Positions 35,667 through 43,649 of a stretch of DNA of 64,000 nt are shown one piece after another. This DNA is from Neorhodopirellula lusitana. Its GTDB lineage: Bacteria > Planctomycetota > Planctomycetia > Pirellulales > Pirellulaceae. Positions within the stretch are counted from its first letter, which is position 1. Each line of letters opens with the position of its first letter. Under the pieces are notes generated by a model, which ran no database searches, was not told the DNA's origin, and saw only the letters and a program-made list of their open reading frames with translations. A program made the position numbers and the translations under genes. The DNA lies in the NCBI RefSeq assembly GCF_900182915.1, contig NZ_FXUG01000017.1, positions 1-64,000 on the forward strand. The letters run 5' to 3'.

Positions 35667-36590
35667 TTATACGAATACCGACCAACCCGTAGCTTTGACG
35701 AGTGTTTCCAACGCGACGCTACCCACAGCCGACGTCCCGGCACTATTCAGGCCCGGCGACCACACTGTCGCCGCTCCATGGCCGGGTGCGATCACCAGAA
35801 TGCCTCCGCCGACGCCACTTTTACCCGGCAATCCGATTCGGTAGGTGAAGTCACCGCTGTTGTCGTAGTGTCCGCAGGACATCATGACGGCGTTGATCCG
35901 GCGGCACGCTTCATTGCTGACCATTTGCTGGCCGCTGAGTGGATCGCAACCATCGAAGGCCAGGAACAATGCAGCTCGCGCGAGTTGATGACACGACATC
36001 GCGATCGAGCAATGTGCGAAGTAGGCTGACAATGTATCCTCGACCGAGCAATTCAAATTGCCGTAGGACTTCATGAACGACGCCAATGCCCGATTTCGTT
36101 CGCCCGCCAGCGACTCCGACTTAGCGACCGACTCGTCGATGTTGATCGAATCGTCTTCGGCAAGCGTTCGCAGACGGTCCAGCAGATCGGTAACCGTTTG
36201 AGGAGAGCCGATCTGTTCGACAAGGTGATCCGTTACCACGATCGCACCGGCGTTGATCAGAGGATTTCTCGGAATCCCGCGTTCGGCTTCCAACTGTACG
36301 ATCGAGTTGAACGGCGAACCTGAAGGTTCCTTGCCGACGCGTTGCCACAACGCATCGCCGACAACACGAAGCGCCATCGAAAGCGTGAACACTTTCGAGA
36401 TACTTTGAATCGAGAAAGTCTCTTCCGAATCGCCAATGCAGAACGTTTGCCCATCCCCGAGAACGACCGCCAGGCCAAACTTATTCGGGTCGACAGCGGC
36501 CAGCGCCGGGATATAGTTCGCCACCGTTCCCTGGCCGCGAACGGGTTCGACTGCGTGCTCGATGTCACTGATGATTGATGGCCAATCCAT
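35667..36590 (-). CDS. glsA: Glutaminase (GlsA type)
   Basis: 307 residues, the normal length. The serine-dependent beta-lactamase-like fold has the nucleophile Ser63 and Lys66 in FSIQSISKVFTL, the substrate loop NPLINAGAIVVTD near 115 and the late KSGVGGGILVIAPGHGA segment near 258. It converts glutamine to glutamate and ammonia in the cytosol. It is convergent with the peptidase gene (21 bases between stops) and stands alone; in other bacteria it can aid acid resistance or glutamate supply. Confidence 0.95.
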   Translation of the reverse strand: MDWPSIISDIEHAVEPVRGQGTVANYIPALAAVDPNKFGLAVVLGDGQTFCIGDSEETFSIQSISKVFTLSMALRVVGDALWQRVGKEPSGSPFNSIVQLEAERGIPRNPLINAGAIVVTDHLVEQIGSPQTVTDLLDRLRTLAEDDSINIDESVAKSESLAGERNRALASFMKSYGNLNCSVEDTLSAYFAHCSIAMSCHQLARAALFLAFDGCDPLSGQQMVSNEACRRINAVMMSCGHYDNSGDFTYRIGLPGKSGVGGGILVIAPGHGAATVWSPGLNSAGTSAVGSVALETLVKATGWSVFV

Positions 36591-36612
36591 GAAACTTCTT
36601 TTCCTTTAAGGT

Positions 36613-36636
36613 AGCCGAAGCCGCGGAGACTTTCGG
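36613..36636 (+). repeat. Hairpin repeat family, single unit (copy I)
   Basis: A unit with core AAGCC-GCGGA-GACTT and ending TCGG, between the glutaminase start and the metallopeptidase stop. Confidence 0.55.
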
Positions 36637-36669
36637 CAGAGACAGACGCCGAAACGCCAGCAATTTCGA

Positions 36670-37731
36670 CTAAGGGGTGACGGCTGCCGATCGGATCAAG
36701 TCATGCACATATTCAAGCTTCGCCGCAACCATCGTTGTCAAGATTTCCGGCACCAAGTCAATCAGTCCCATCGCACGATTGGTTTCATTAAGAACCACGC
36801 CTAATCGAATGTACGCATCGACCATGGCGGGCAAATCGGCCGTGGTCGGCTCGCAACCGCCGTTGATACCCACGTTCCATGCCGTGTCCAAGACACTAAC
36901 CATGTCGAGATACGTTGCAAACGTCTCCGCGAAATCTTCCCAGGGGTGCATCGTCGCGTAGGCACTGACGTATTCAGCTTGCCAGTTCGACTTCGGGCCG
37001 TTTTCGTAGTACAGCTTTTGCGCGTCGGAATAGCTCGGATCGTCGTGATCACCGAACACCACCTTGCAATCTTCTTCGCAGATATCTTGCACCAGCATTT
37101 GCCAATAGAAGTGTGCAATCTCGTGACGAAAATGCCCGACAACGGTTCGATGAGCCTCTTGAAATAGTACCCGGCTCCTTTCCCGTTCGACCGGGTCGGC
37201 TTCTCGCAGATTGATCGTGATCTTTCCATCGGCGTGGCCGGTGAAAACGCGTTCTTGTTTGCGCAGAGAACGCCATCGCTTGTCTTCCAGCGGCTTGTCA
37301 GCCTTGAAGTCAAACGCAAGCGAGGGCTCAAAGCCATCGGCCTCGGTCCCATACGGCAGCTTCAGCAAATCCAGCGTGTACAGCAATCGCCGCTTCGCTT
37401 CCTCCAACCGCAACCACATCTCACGATTTCCCGGAACCGACAAATCGGGAATCGTGTCGTTGTGCCGACAGTAATCGCAGAGATCCGAATCTTCGCCCGC
37501 AGCGTCTTGCATACAGCAACGATTGCAAACGTTGTGAACAGAATAGTTGCGGCATTTGATCAGCAACACTCCACAAACCTCATGACCGCATTGCAGCGTG
37601 CCATCCTCGGCCGACGCCAACGTCGTCATGTTCTTGCACGCTGGGCACCAGCCCAGCGCATGGTCACACGAGATACAACGGGAATTTTCAAAAAAGGTCG
37701 TGTTTCCACAACGGCACTGAAAGGTCTTCAT
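36670..37731 (-). CDS. Zinc-ribbon metallopeptidase (putative zinc-binding peptidase, Peptidase_Mx type)
   Basis: 353 residues from ATG 37731 (family opening MKTFQCRCGN). Two Cys-rich zinc ribbons occupy about 1-95 (CRCGN, CISC, CPAC, then CNRCC and CDYC). The peptidase half has HEIAHFYW (HEXXH) at 203-207 and a downstream Glu-rich helix (HPWEDFAETFATYLD) that likely supplies the third zinc ligand. It is common near transglutaminase or ATP-grasp clusters in other genomes, though its substrate is unknown. It lies at the left edge of the degraded mobile region and looks intact. Confidence 0.88.
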   Translation of the reverse strand: MKTFQCRCGNTTFFENSRCISCDHALGWCPACKNMTTLASAEDGTLQCGHEVCGVLLIKCRNYSVHNVCNRCCMQDAAGEDSDLCDYCRHNDTIPDLSVPGNREMWLRLEEAKRRLLYTLDLLKLPYGTEADGFEPSLAFDFKADKPLEDKRWRSLRKQERVFTGHADGKITINLREADPVERERSRVLFQEAHRTVVGHFRHEIAHFYWQMLVQDICEEDCKVVFGDHDDPSYSDAQKLYYENGPKSNWQAEYVSAYATMHPWEDFAETFATYLDMVSVLDTAWNVGINGGCEPTTADLPAMVDAYIRLGVVLNETNRAMGLIDLVPEILTTMVAAKLEYVHDLIRSAAVTP

Positions 37732-37836
37732 CGAGTTGCAGCCGGTCCGCCAAGTTAAGCTGGTGTTTTCCCCAAGCCCAAAGACCAATGCCGTTGGCGA
37801 CTTGAATGCAAAGTTTAGCAACCTCCTGAAGATATG

Positions 37837-37923
37837 CGATGGCCGACTTCGGGTGTCGACATTAGTGAGTTGACCGTAGACGAAGTCGACTGGACGAAGG
37901 GGACGATCACGCGCGACCGCTGA
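37837..37923 (+). pseudogene. Possible tyrosine-integrase scrap
   Basis: A 28-codon stretch reads VDISELTVDEVDW then KGTITRDR before TGA, resembling the catalytic-domain segment that follows the first Arg box of integrases. There is no start, no second half and no other frame to support it. It is opposite in strand to the larger integrase wreck at 40758-41466, so it would come from a different element. Confidence 0.35.
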
Positions 37924-37948
37924 AAGACTCGGAAGGGGAACCTCACGG

Positions 37949-38106
37949 ATCTACGACGCGTGGGACCGTCAAGTCTGCACGACGAACCCGGTCAGCGGCA
38001 CGGTGCAGTTCGCCTATGACGACATTAGCAACCAACTGTCGCTGAGCGATGCTCAAGGGCAGGTCACCTCTGACGGGTAGTCTCGAGTCGCCAGAACGAT
38101 CTACTT
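37949..38106 (+). pseudogene. Rhs/YD-repeat fragment
   Basis: In one phase the DNA reads YDAWDRQV, then VSGTVQFAYDDISNQLSLSD and AQGQVTS, a textbook Rhs/YD-repeat unit, followed by TAG at 38078 and more repeat-like residues (SRVARTIY). It has neither start nor end, so it is a remnant of a large Rhs-type secreted protein deleted or moved away. Confidence 0.6.
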
Positions 38107-38191
38107 GAACTGCTTGTGGACCGATGGGAGTTGAACTGATCGGACTTGTCTGATTCTTCTCTCAGCTCGGGCAAATCTGGACAAATCGGCG

Positions 38192-39297
38192 TCAGTCTTC
38201 AGCGTCGCCGAATTCTGCTTCAATTTGCTCAATGGTTGGCAACGAAGACCGAAGGTTATCCGGAAGTGTCTCGGTGATTTGGTATTCGCTGACTCCGATG
38301 GGTTTCGTGATGTCGCGGAGCGAATATTCGACTTTGATGTCACTCTTGCTTTTGCAGATCAGGATCCCAAGTGTCGGGCCGTCGGGTTGGGAGCGGACCT
38401 GGCTGTCGACGGCTGAGATGTAGAAGTTCAGCTTGCCGGCGTACTCGGGTTTGAACTTGTCGACCTTCAGCTCGATGACGACATAGCAGTGCAGCTTCAA
38501 GTGATAGAACAGCAGGTCGATGCTGTACTCATCGCCATCGACGTTGAGCTTGTATTGCCGACCGACGAAGGCGAAGCCCGCACCGAGTTCGAGTAGAAAC
38601 TTGGTCAGCTGGTCCATCAGGCCATCCTCGAGCTCCCGTTCGTTGTGTCGCTCGGTTAGCGCCAGGAAATCGAAGTTGTACGGATCACGGAGCACTTGCC
38701 GGGCGAGGTCGCTCTCAGGTTTGGGTAGCGTAGCCTCAAAATTGTCGATCGCCTTGCCTTCCCGCAGGTGCAGGCCGGATTCAATTTGGTGGGTCAGGAC
38801 GGCTCGCGACCAATTGTTCTCGATCGTTTTCTGCACGTAGAAAAGGGCGTCGGCGGGGTCGCTTAGCTTTTCGAGAAGGACGCTGTTATGGCCCAGGGAA
38901 TCTGTGCAACAAGTTGCTGCACCATTGGTTTTCGTGGAGATTCCGTGTTGGCCACAGCTTGTGGCCATTTCTTTTCTAATCTGGCCACAACTTGTGGCCT
39001 AATTGCATCGGTGGATGCCCAGAAGGTGTACCACTGCCGCATTCGACGCAAATTCCGATATGAAAACCCCTTGATTTCAGGGAATTCGGCGGAGAGATCC
39101 TTGCTCATTTGCTGCAAAAAACCGTCACCCCACTTGGCCGTTTCCTGCCTCTCGATAATCTGCTCACCCAGATACCAATAAAGCTCCAGCATCGCGTAGT
39201 TGACCGCGACGGCGGCTTTGATCAGGGATGCCTGAACCCGGCTTTTGATCGAGACGATCCAGTCGCGATACTCCGTATCGTTGGTTAGCTCGCTCAT
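38192..39297 (-). pseudogene. DUF1016/YhcG-like PDDEXK nuclease, frameshifted
   Basis: From 39297 the frame encodes the N-terminal helical domain (YWYLGEQIIERQ, FSYRNLRRMRQWY) and stops at 38863 after QQLVAQIPW. A one-base shift in the GGG/CCC run at 38891-38895 restores the expected GHNSVLLEKL and continues to 38192. This C-terminal half contains PYNFDFLAL, then ERELEDGLMDQL, FAFVGRQYKL and the nuclease core DLLFYHLKLHCYVVIELKVDKF. One more G (PWGHN) would make it whole, so this is either a one-base deletion in a short run or a base error. The family consists of PDDEXK nucleases often found with mobile or defence genes. The short frame 39294-39344 overlaps its start. Confidence 0.82.
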
Positions 39298-39344
39298 TTG
39301 GCGACCTCTTTAACTTCCTTCTTCGTCGCTCGTTTCTTCGCCAT
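39294..39344 (-). CDS. 16-residue leader ORF coupled to the DUF1016 gene
   Basis: ATG 39344 opens MAKKRATKKEVKEVAK and ends at a TGA that shares bases with the next ATG (ATGA). The Lys-rich peptide could be a coupling leader or simply the real start region of an upstream frame. The only evidence is the overlap and a sensible composition. Confidence 0.35.
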   Translation of the reverse strand: MAKKRATKKEVKEVAK

Positions 39345-39611
39345 AATGGTTTGCTTCCTGCCTGTGCCTCGTTGCGGGGATGGCTGAGCCTTTTTTTAGG
39401 GGCACTCCGGTTTTTAGGGGCACTCCGGCTCAATCCGCCCGCATGCGTGATCCGTCTACGCACTTTCGCACGCCCCACGCTCATTTTGCAAGCATCTTAG
39501 CGTATTGGGCGGGGTTGTTTAGCTGTCGACAGGGGGGCCGAAAATGTCATCCAACTGTGATGGCGGCGGCGGGCCTGGCGAGGAATAGCCAGTCGCTCGC
39601 ACCTGGTAGAT
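39345..39611. repeat. Gap with an 18-base tandem repeat
   Basis: No gene seen. An exact 18-base unit (TTTTTAGGGGCACTCCGG) occurs twice in tandem at 39393-39410 and 39411-39428. The rest is unremarkable, and the long frames across it are shadows. Confidence 0.6.
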
Positions 39612-40196
39612 TCAGGCGAAAACTGGCTGCCCGACAGATTGATCGATCCAAATCTCTTTCTCGGTGAAACCTGACGACAACGTGATGTCCAGAGACACGA
39701 CCTGCCCCGCATCGACGACTGCGGGAACCGGCAATTCATAAATCAGCGTGGCTGGATCATCAAACGGAATGTTGATCCTCGGCATCTCCATTTCAGCCGG
39801 CACGTTTTTCCGCGGAATTGTCGTGGACGCCTCGCCGATGACACGGGTGGGATTCAAGTTGGCACCGAAGATCGCGACTTGACGCATCCCGACTTTCTGG
39901 ATGGTCACTACATAGCGATCGACTTGGATCTTTTGAAAGCGAAGTAGTTCCAGACGCGGCGTGGTCAGGGCGTCTTGGTAACGCTGAAGTTCCGTTTGGA
40001 ACTTTTGGTTGTCGAAGTGCAACGCCTTGTTTTGCTCGAACGCAACGTACGCAATCTCGTTCGCCCTATCCGCCTGCTGGCAACCACACAACGCGATGAG
40101 CGTCGTAACGACAAAACCGATAAATGTAAAAAGCCAACCAACGAGCGTGGCGGTCCACGTCACCTTGTCGGTTTTCCTGACCATGTCTTTTTCCAT
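39612..40196 (-). CDS. Hypothetical membrane-anchored protein
   Basis: 194 residues from ATG 40196, supported by AGGAAA upstream. One N-terminal transmembrane helix (about 12-37, with GCQQ just after) precedes a short coiled coil (about 45-80) and a beta-rich end (VRPxxxTI-like strands). No family recognised. Two adjacent cargo-type genes (this one and the DUF1016 gene) lie within the mobile-element scar, so it is probably part of the accessory load. Confidence 0.65.
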   Translation of the reverse strand: MEKDMVRKTDKVTWTATLVGWLFTFIGFVVTTLIALCGCQQADRANEIAYVAFEQNKALHFDNQKFQTELQRYQDALTTPRLELLRFQKIQVDRYVVTIQKVGMRQVAIFGANLNPTRVIGEASTTIPRKNVPAEMEMPRINIPFDDPATLIYELPVPAVVDAGQVVSLDITLSSGFTEKEIWIDQSVGQPVFA

Positions 40197-40386
40197 TCGT
40201 GTTTCCTGTTTATTAGTTTGAGCTGCCGATATTGAACTGGAAAGTCTGTGGATAGCCAAACCGTGAACCGTTGCAGATTCGGGTCATGAATGGAAGTCTT
40301 GAAAGGTCCAAAGCTCTGCTTAGGGGACAAGCCTATCTCAAATTTTTATCGTCCCCTGTTCTTGGGAGACGTCCGAGAGGGTCGTC

Positions 40387-40757
40387 ATGCTTATCGCCAC
40401 ACAATCACGATATGTTGCTTCGACCAGCAAGTATTTAGACCGAGTTCTAACCCAGGGCGACTACTAGCTGGGTCAAGAAATTAACAGAAGATGGCAGGGC
40501 AAAGGTGCTGACCTACTTGGCGTGGGGCATGGGACGGATGTAACCAAAGAACAATTCGACGCTCTGCTTCAAGGAAAGCATCCGGTGTCGGGGGACGCGA
40601 TGACGCAGCGGAACCGCAAGGATCGTCGGCCCGGCATGGACCTGACGTTCTCGGTGCTAAAAAGCGTTTCACTGGATTGGGCCATCAACGGGCGATGAAC
40701 GGTTGATCGACGCCCTGCGTGAAGTCGTTGCTGAAACAATGGCAAAGGATGTCGAGC
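40387..40757 (+). pseudogene. TrwC/MobF conjugative relaxase N-terminus, decayed
   Basis: ATG 40387 starts a frame with the MobF pattern: YLDRVLTQGDY, a TAG at 40465-40467, then LGQEINRRWQGKGADLLG, VTKEQFDALLQGKHP, RNRKDRRPGMDLTFSVLKSVSL and WAIN. A one-base shift at about 40690 continues it as GDERLIDALREVVAETM before similarity ends near 40757, where an integrase fragment on the other strand begins. The histidine triad that binds the metal lies beyond this point and is absent, so it cannot nick DNA. A hairpin (AGGGGAC at 40322-40328 with GTCCCCT at 40351-40357) stands where an origin of transfer could have been. Confidence 0.75.
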
Positions 40758-41466
40758 CATTGATCCGTCTCACCTTCTCACCTTTTGACTCCTCGGCGGG
40801 AAAGATGATCAGATCACTATGCACATGGCACTTCTGAGCAATACGCGCCTCTTTCGGCCGGCACCCGGTCCAGTACAGAAAGTCGAGCAGTTGGCCGAGG
40901 GGCCCGGTCGCGGCGTCTGGGATTTGTTGCCATTGCTCAGCGGTGTAGACAGCGTCGCGTGGTCGTCGCCGCGGTTTCCGGATCTTCGGCAGCGGCGTGT
41001 ACTTTAGATAACCTTACTGGACTGCCCAATTGAGCATCCGCTGCACGACCGAGATGGCATCATTGGTGGCAGTGTCGGACCAGTCCGGATACTGGGTGGT
41101 CCGCCTGGTAAGGTAGTGCTTCTTGACCTGCCCGACCTCTGATCGCTTCCCTACCGACGCAATAAAGCTTTTCAGGTAGTGCAAGTTGTTGTCGTAGGTG
41201 CCTTGCTTGCGATTGTCTTCGACCCAGGTGAGATATTGCTCGAACATCGCGTAAAGCGTCTTGACCTCAGAACGGACCGCATCGCGGTTGCCCATCAGCT
41301 TGTGGAATCTGGTTTCCGCCGCTTCTTTGGTTTTTCCAAGACTAATTTGCTTTCCGCCGATGGTGCAGTACCACGACTGGGTTTGCTTGCGAAAAAAGGT
41401 TTGGGATGCCGTGCCATACGTTTGCTCCCTGAAGCTGTAAAGCATTTCGTGCATCGATTCATGCAC
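40758..41466 (-). pseudogene. Phage-type tyrosine integrase, stop codon and truncated
   Basis: ATG 41466 starts an arm/core-binding domain (WYCTIGGKQISLGKT, YAMFEQYLTWVEDNRKQGTY, MLNWAV) that hits TAA at 41014-41016. In the same phase the catalytic domain follows at once (GYLKYTPLPKIRKPRRRP, AVYTAEQWQQI, then the Arg-box FLYWTGCRPKEARIA and a Lys-containing EESKGEK) before similarity ends near 40758. The HxxR and Tyr boxes are gone, so it cannot recombine. CAA-to-TAA explains the stop. It begins 72 bases beyond the 3' end of the tRNA, reading away from it, as integrases of tRNA-inserted islands do. Confidence 0.8.
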
Positions 41467-41502
41467 TTACTGGTTCAGGGTTGCAATCTGCCGGGTCCGC
41501 GC

Positions 41503-41533
41503 AAGAAAAAAGCCCGCTTTCGCGGGCTTTTTA
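41503..41533 (-). terminator. Intrinsic terminator of tRNA-Val
   Basis: GCCCGC and GCGGGC arms form a six-pair stem with a four-base loop, flanked by runs of A and T on both sides, so it can act on either strand. It stands five bases beyond the tRNA 3' end. Confidence 0.85.
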
Positions 41534-41537
41534 GAAA

Positions 41538-41611
41538 TGGGCGATACAGAACTCGAATCTGTGACCTCCACGATGTCAACGTGGCGCTCTAACCAACTGA
41601 GCTAATCGCCC
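41538..41611 (-). tRNA. tRNA-Val (GAC)
   Basis: A complete 74-base cloverleaf without encoded CCA. The acceptor stem GGGCGAT pairs with ATCGCCC and the discriminator is A. The D arm is GCTC/GAGC, the anticodon stem CCACG/CGTGG with loop TTGACAT (anticodon GAC, valine), the variable loop five bases, and the T arm ACAGA/TCTGT with loop TTCGAGT. It reads GUC and GUU codons. It marks the right boundary of the integrase-relaxase scar and was probably the integration site; I found no second copy of its 3' end within the window. Confidence 0.97.
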
Positions 41612-42138
41612 GAATAGGAACTGTGTCCTGTGATTCCGGTTGGTTTGGCCGGAAATCGGGGGTGGCGGTTCGTTTGCTTTCGCAACCAAATGCCTCGACC
41701 GGAAGAGTATCGGCAGGAACGCCTTTGCGTTTCACCAAATCTACTCGTTCCGCAAAATCTAGCTTCAAAAACTGATTTCGGGTCGGTGGGAGTAGTTTGC
41801 GTTGGTGATCGCTATTCGTCAAGCGGCCCTTACGATCCTGAAAACCATTAATTTCTGAGGAATCGCTGTTGACGGCCCCCACCTTTAGCCGGGATACTTT
41901 AGGTAAATTGGGGTTGACGGCGTCTGGTCGGGCTAACGTCCGGCGTTTTGTCACTTCGATTGGGTTCGCATCGATTGATGAATTGGTGGTTTCACGTCTT
42001 TCAGGCGGAATCACTGAACTGAGTCCATCGGTGTAACCTATCCTGATAAGGGACAATGCCGCATTTCGCGGCTGGCATCCTCAAGTTCTTTCAAACATTT
42101 TGCGCCGAATCGCCCTTCGGCCGGAGAAGATTGCTTTC
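41612..42138. other. Upstream region of infC and tRNA-Val
   Basis: No gene supported. It holds the divergent promoters of the tRNA (minus) and infC (plus), though I see no clear -10/-35 pair. The 155-residue minus-strand frame that crosses it overlaps the tRNA and has poor coding character. Confidence 0.5.
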
Positions 42139-42669
42139 GTGGCCTTGGCTCGACGTAACGTTCAACCTGAAACACGCGATGCGACTCGCATCAATCAACA
42201 AATTCGCATTACACCGATTCGCGTTGTCAGCGAAACCGGTGAACAGCTTGGGATCATTCCCACTGAGCAAGCTCTTGAGCGAGCACGCGATGCAGGCCTC
42301 GACTTAGTCGAAGTTGCCCCGGGCGAACGTCCGCCGGTTTGTCGAATCATGGATTACGGCAAATTCAAGTACGATAAGAACAAGAAAAAGAACAGCGGCG
42401 CTTCGCACACGAAGACGAAAGAAATTCGTTTGCGGCCTAAAACCGGTGACGAAGACATTCGCACCAAAATCCGCCAAGCGGAAAAGTTCTTAGAGCACAA
42501 AGACAAAGTTCAGGTCAGCGTTCTGTTCCGTGGACGTGAGATGGCTCACATCGAAGAAGGCCGCAAGGTCATGGAGCAGGTCATCGAGATCCTCAGCGAG
42601 CACGGCAAAGTGGAAACGAAGCCACAACAGCACGGCCGTCGTATGATTTGCATGATTGCTCCGCGATAG
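42139..42669 (+). CDS. infC: Translation initiation factor IF-3
   Basis: About 176 residues. The N-domain runs from [23 protein letters not shown] with [13 protein letters not shown] and the signature [19 protein letters not shown]. The C-domain has [20 protein letters not shown] and [15 protein letters not shown]-3 keeps 30S and 50S subunits apart and checks the start codon. No ATG precedes the conserved region. Candidates are GTG 42139 (chosen) and ATT 42130, both behind GGAGAAG; ATT is the classic start of infC in Escherichia coli, where it allows self-control. Unlike most bacteria, rpmI and rplT do not follow. Confidence 0.93.
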   Translation: MALARRNVQPETRDATRINQQIRITPIRVVSETGEQLGIIPTEQALERARDAGLDLVEVAPGERPPVCRIMDYGKFKYDKNKKKNSGASHTKTKEIRLRPKTGDEDIRTKIRQAEKFLEHKDKVQVSVLFRGREMAHIEEGRKVMEQVIEILSEHGKVETKPQQHGRRMICMIAPR

Positions 42670-42792
42670 AACCGAAACGGTCACGGGCAGTTCGCCACGA
42701 AGTTATTTCGCGTTCGTTCTAGAGCTTGCCGGCTAAATGCCGCCCCGTTTTGATCGGCGGCGACTTGATTGATCTTCTCAGCTGTTACAATG

Positions 42793-42823
42793 ACCGCGGC
42801 ATCTTCCGATGTCGCGGTTTTTT
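42793..42823 (+). terminator. Intrinsic terminator after infC
   Basis: Arms at 42793-42803 and 42808-42818 (ACCGCGGCATC with GATGTCGCGGT, one wobble) with loop TTCC and a T6 run. It lies 124 bases after infC. Confidence 0.85.
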
Positions 42824-42895
42824 CGTACTTCGACCGTTGATCGTTCGCCCTGCTCTGGCGGGTCGAACCTTACCTACCCAGTGAGAGGGGATTCG

Positions 42896-43282
42896 ATGTT
42901 TGGTTTCAAGACGCGTTCGATGTTGATTGCGGGAGCCGTGACGTTGGCAATCGTCGCAACCATGCCTGAAAAGGCTGACGCAGCCTGGGGTTATGGATAC
43001 GGCTATGGTTACCGAGCACCAGTGGCTCGAGCCTATCGGCCTGCCTACGTGGCGCGTCCCGTTTACGCGCCCCGGCCCGTCGCATATGCGTACCGAGCAC
43101 CCGTGCGGGTCTATCGCCCAGCCGTCGCTTACGTCGCCCCTGTGCCGCGTCGCGTTTATCGCCCGGTTGTCCCCGTGGCTCCTGTTGCCGTCACGCCCTA
43201 CTATTCGGGATATCGCGGATACGGTGGTGTCAGCGTCAACATCGGCTACGGTGTCGCGCCAGTAGGCTACATCGGCTACTAG
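42896..43282 (+). CDS. Secreted Tyr/Pro/Arg/Val-rich repetitive protein
   Basis: 128 residues from ATG 42896 with GAGAGGGG upstream. A signal peptide (about 1-30) ends near ADA, then a GYGYGYGY run and repeated (Y/V)RP and AYRAPV units continue to the C-terminus (GYGVAPVGYIGY). Similar low-complexity Tyr-rich exported proteins are frequent in planctomycetes; the role is unknown, and a structural wall or surface protein is a guess. It lies after the infC terminator and so has its own promoter. Confidence 0.75.
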   Translation: MFGFKTRSMLIAGAVTLAIVATMPEKADAAWGYGYGYGYRAPVARAYRPAYVARPVYAPRPVAYAYRAPVRVYRPAVAYVAPVPRRVYRPVVPVAPVAVTPYYSGYRGYGGVSVNIGYGVAPVGYIGY

Positions 43283-43649
43283 GCATCTATTGTCTACCGT
43301 GCAGGCGCATGATCTTTGCCGCTGGGTTGTCCAGAGCTCAGTTGATAGGAAGTGACTTCCCGAAGGCTGGTGACTGCGAGTCTGCTGAATCCGGCTAACG
43401 CAGAACGTCACCGGCTTACGGGCTGGTTCGGTGCAGCCCATTTCAGCGGGGCATTTCACCCAGCACGTGAAAGCTGGCTAGCGAGACTTTCCAAAATAGT
43501 CAGCCTGATCAACGAGCAGCGATGGCTTGTAAGTCGCCGCTGTTTGCGTATTTACGCCAACGATACGTTTTGGGCTGTAGCTTGTTTTCGAGTGGCCAAT
43601 TTGGCGTCTGAACAAATCGGCAACTGAACGATATTCCAGAGATCGATCC
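43283..43649. other. Gap with no supported gene
   Basis: A 91-residue frame lies here, but its composition (Arg/Trp/Leu mix without conserved pattern) is not convincing. The promoter of the flavoprotein gene should be near its right end. Confidence 0.5.

Noticed and set aside
40819-41007. 62-residue plus-strand frame
   Set aside because: The complementary strand encodes the integrase catalytic segment (WTGCRPKEA), which explains the open frame.
37800-41538. Second copy of the tRNA-Val 3' end (attR)
   Set aside because: I looked for the last about 18 bases of the tRNA within the scar and left of it and found none; the left junction may have been deleted or lie outside the readable match.
41589-42056. 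155-residue minus-strand frame upstream of infC
   Set aside because: It overlaps the 5' end of the tRNA-Val gene and has no family features or ribosome site.
43352-43627. 91-residue frame between the Tyr-rich protein and the flavoprotein
   Set aside because: No recognisable domain, no ribosome site and a composition like random sequence.
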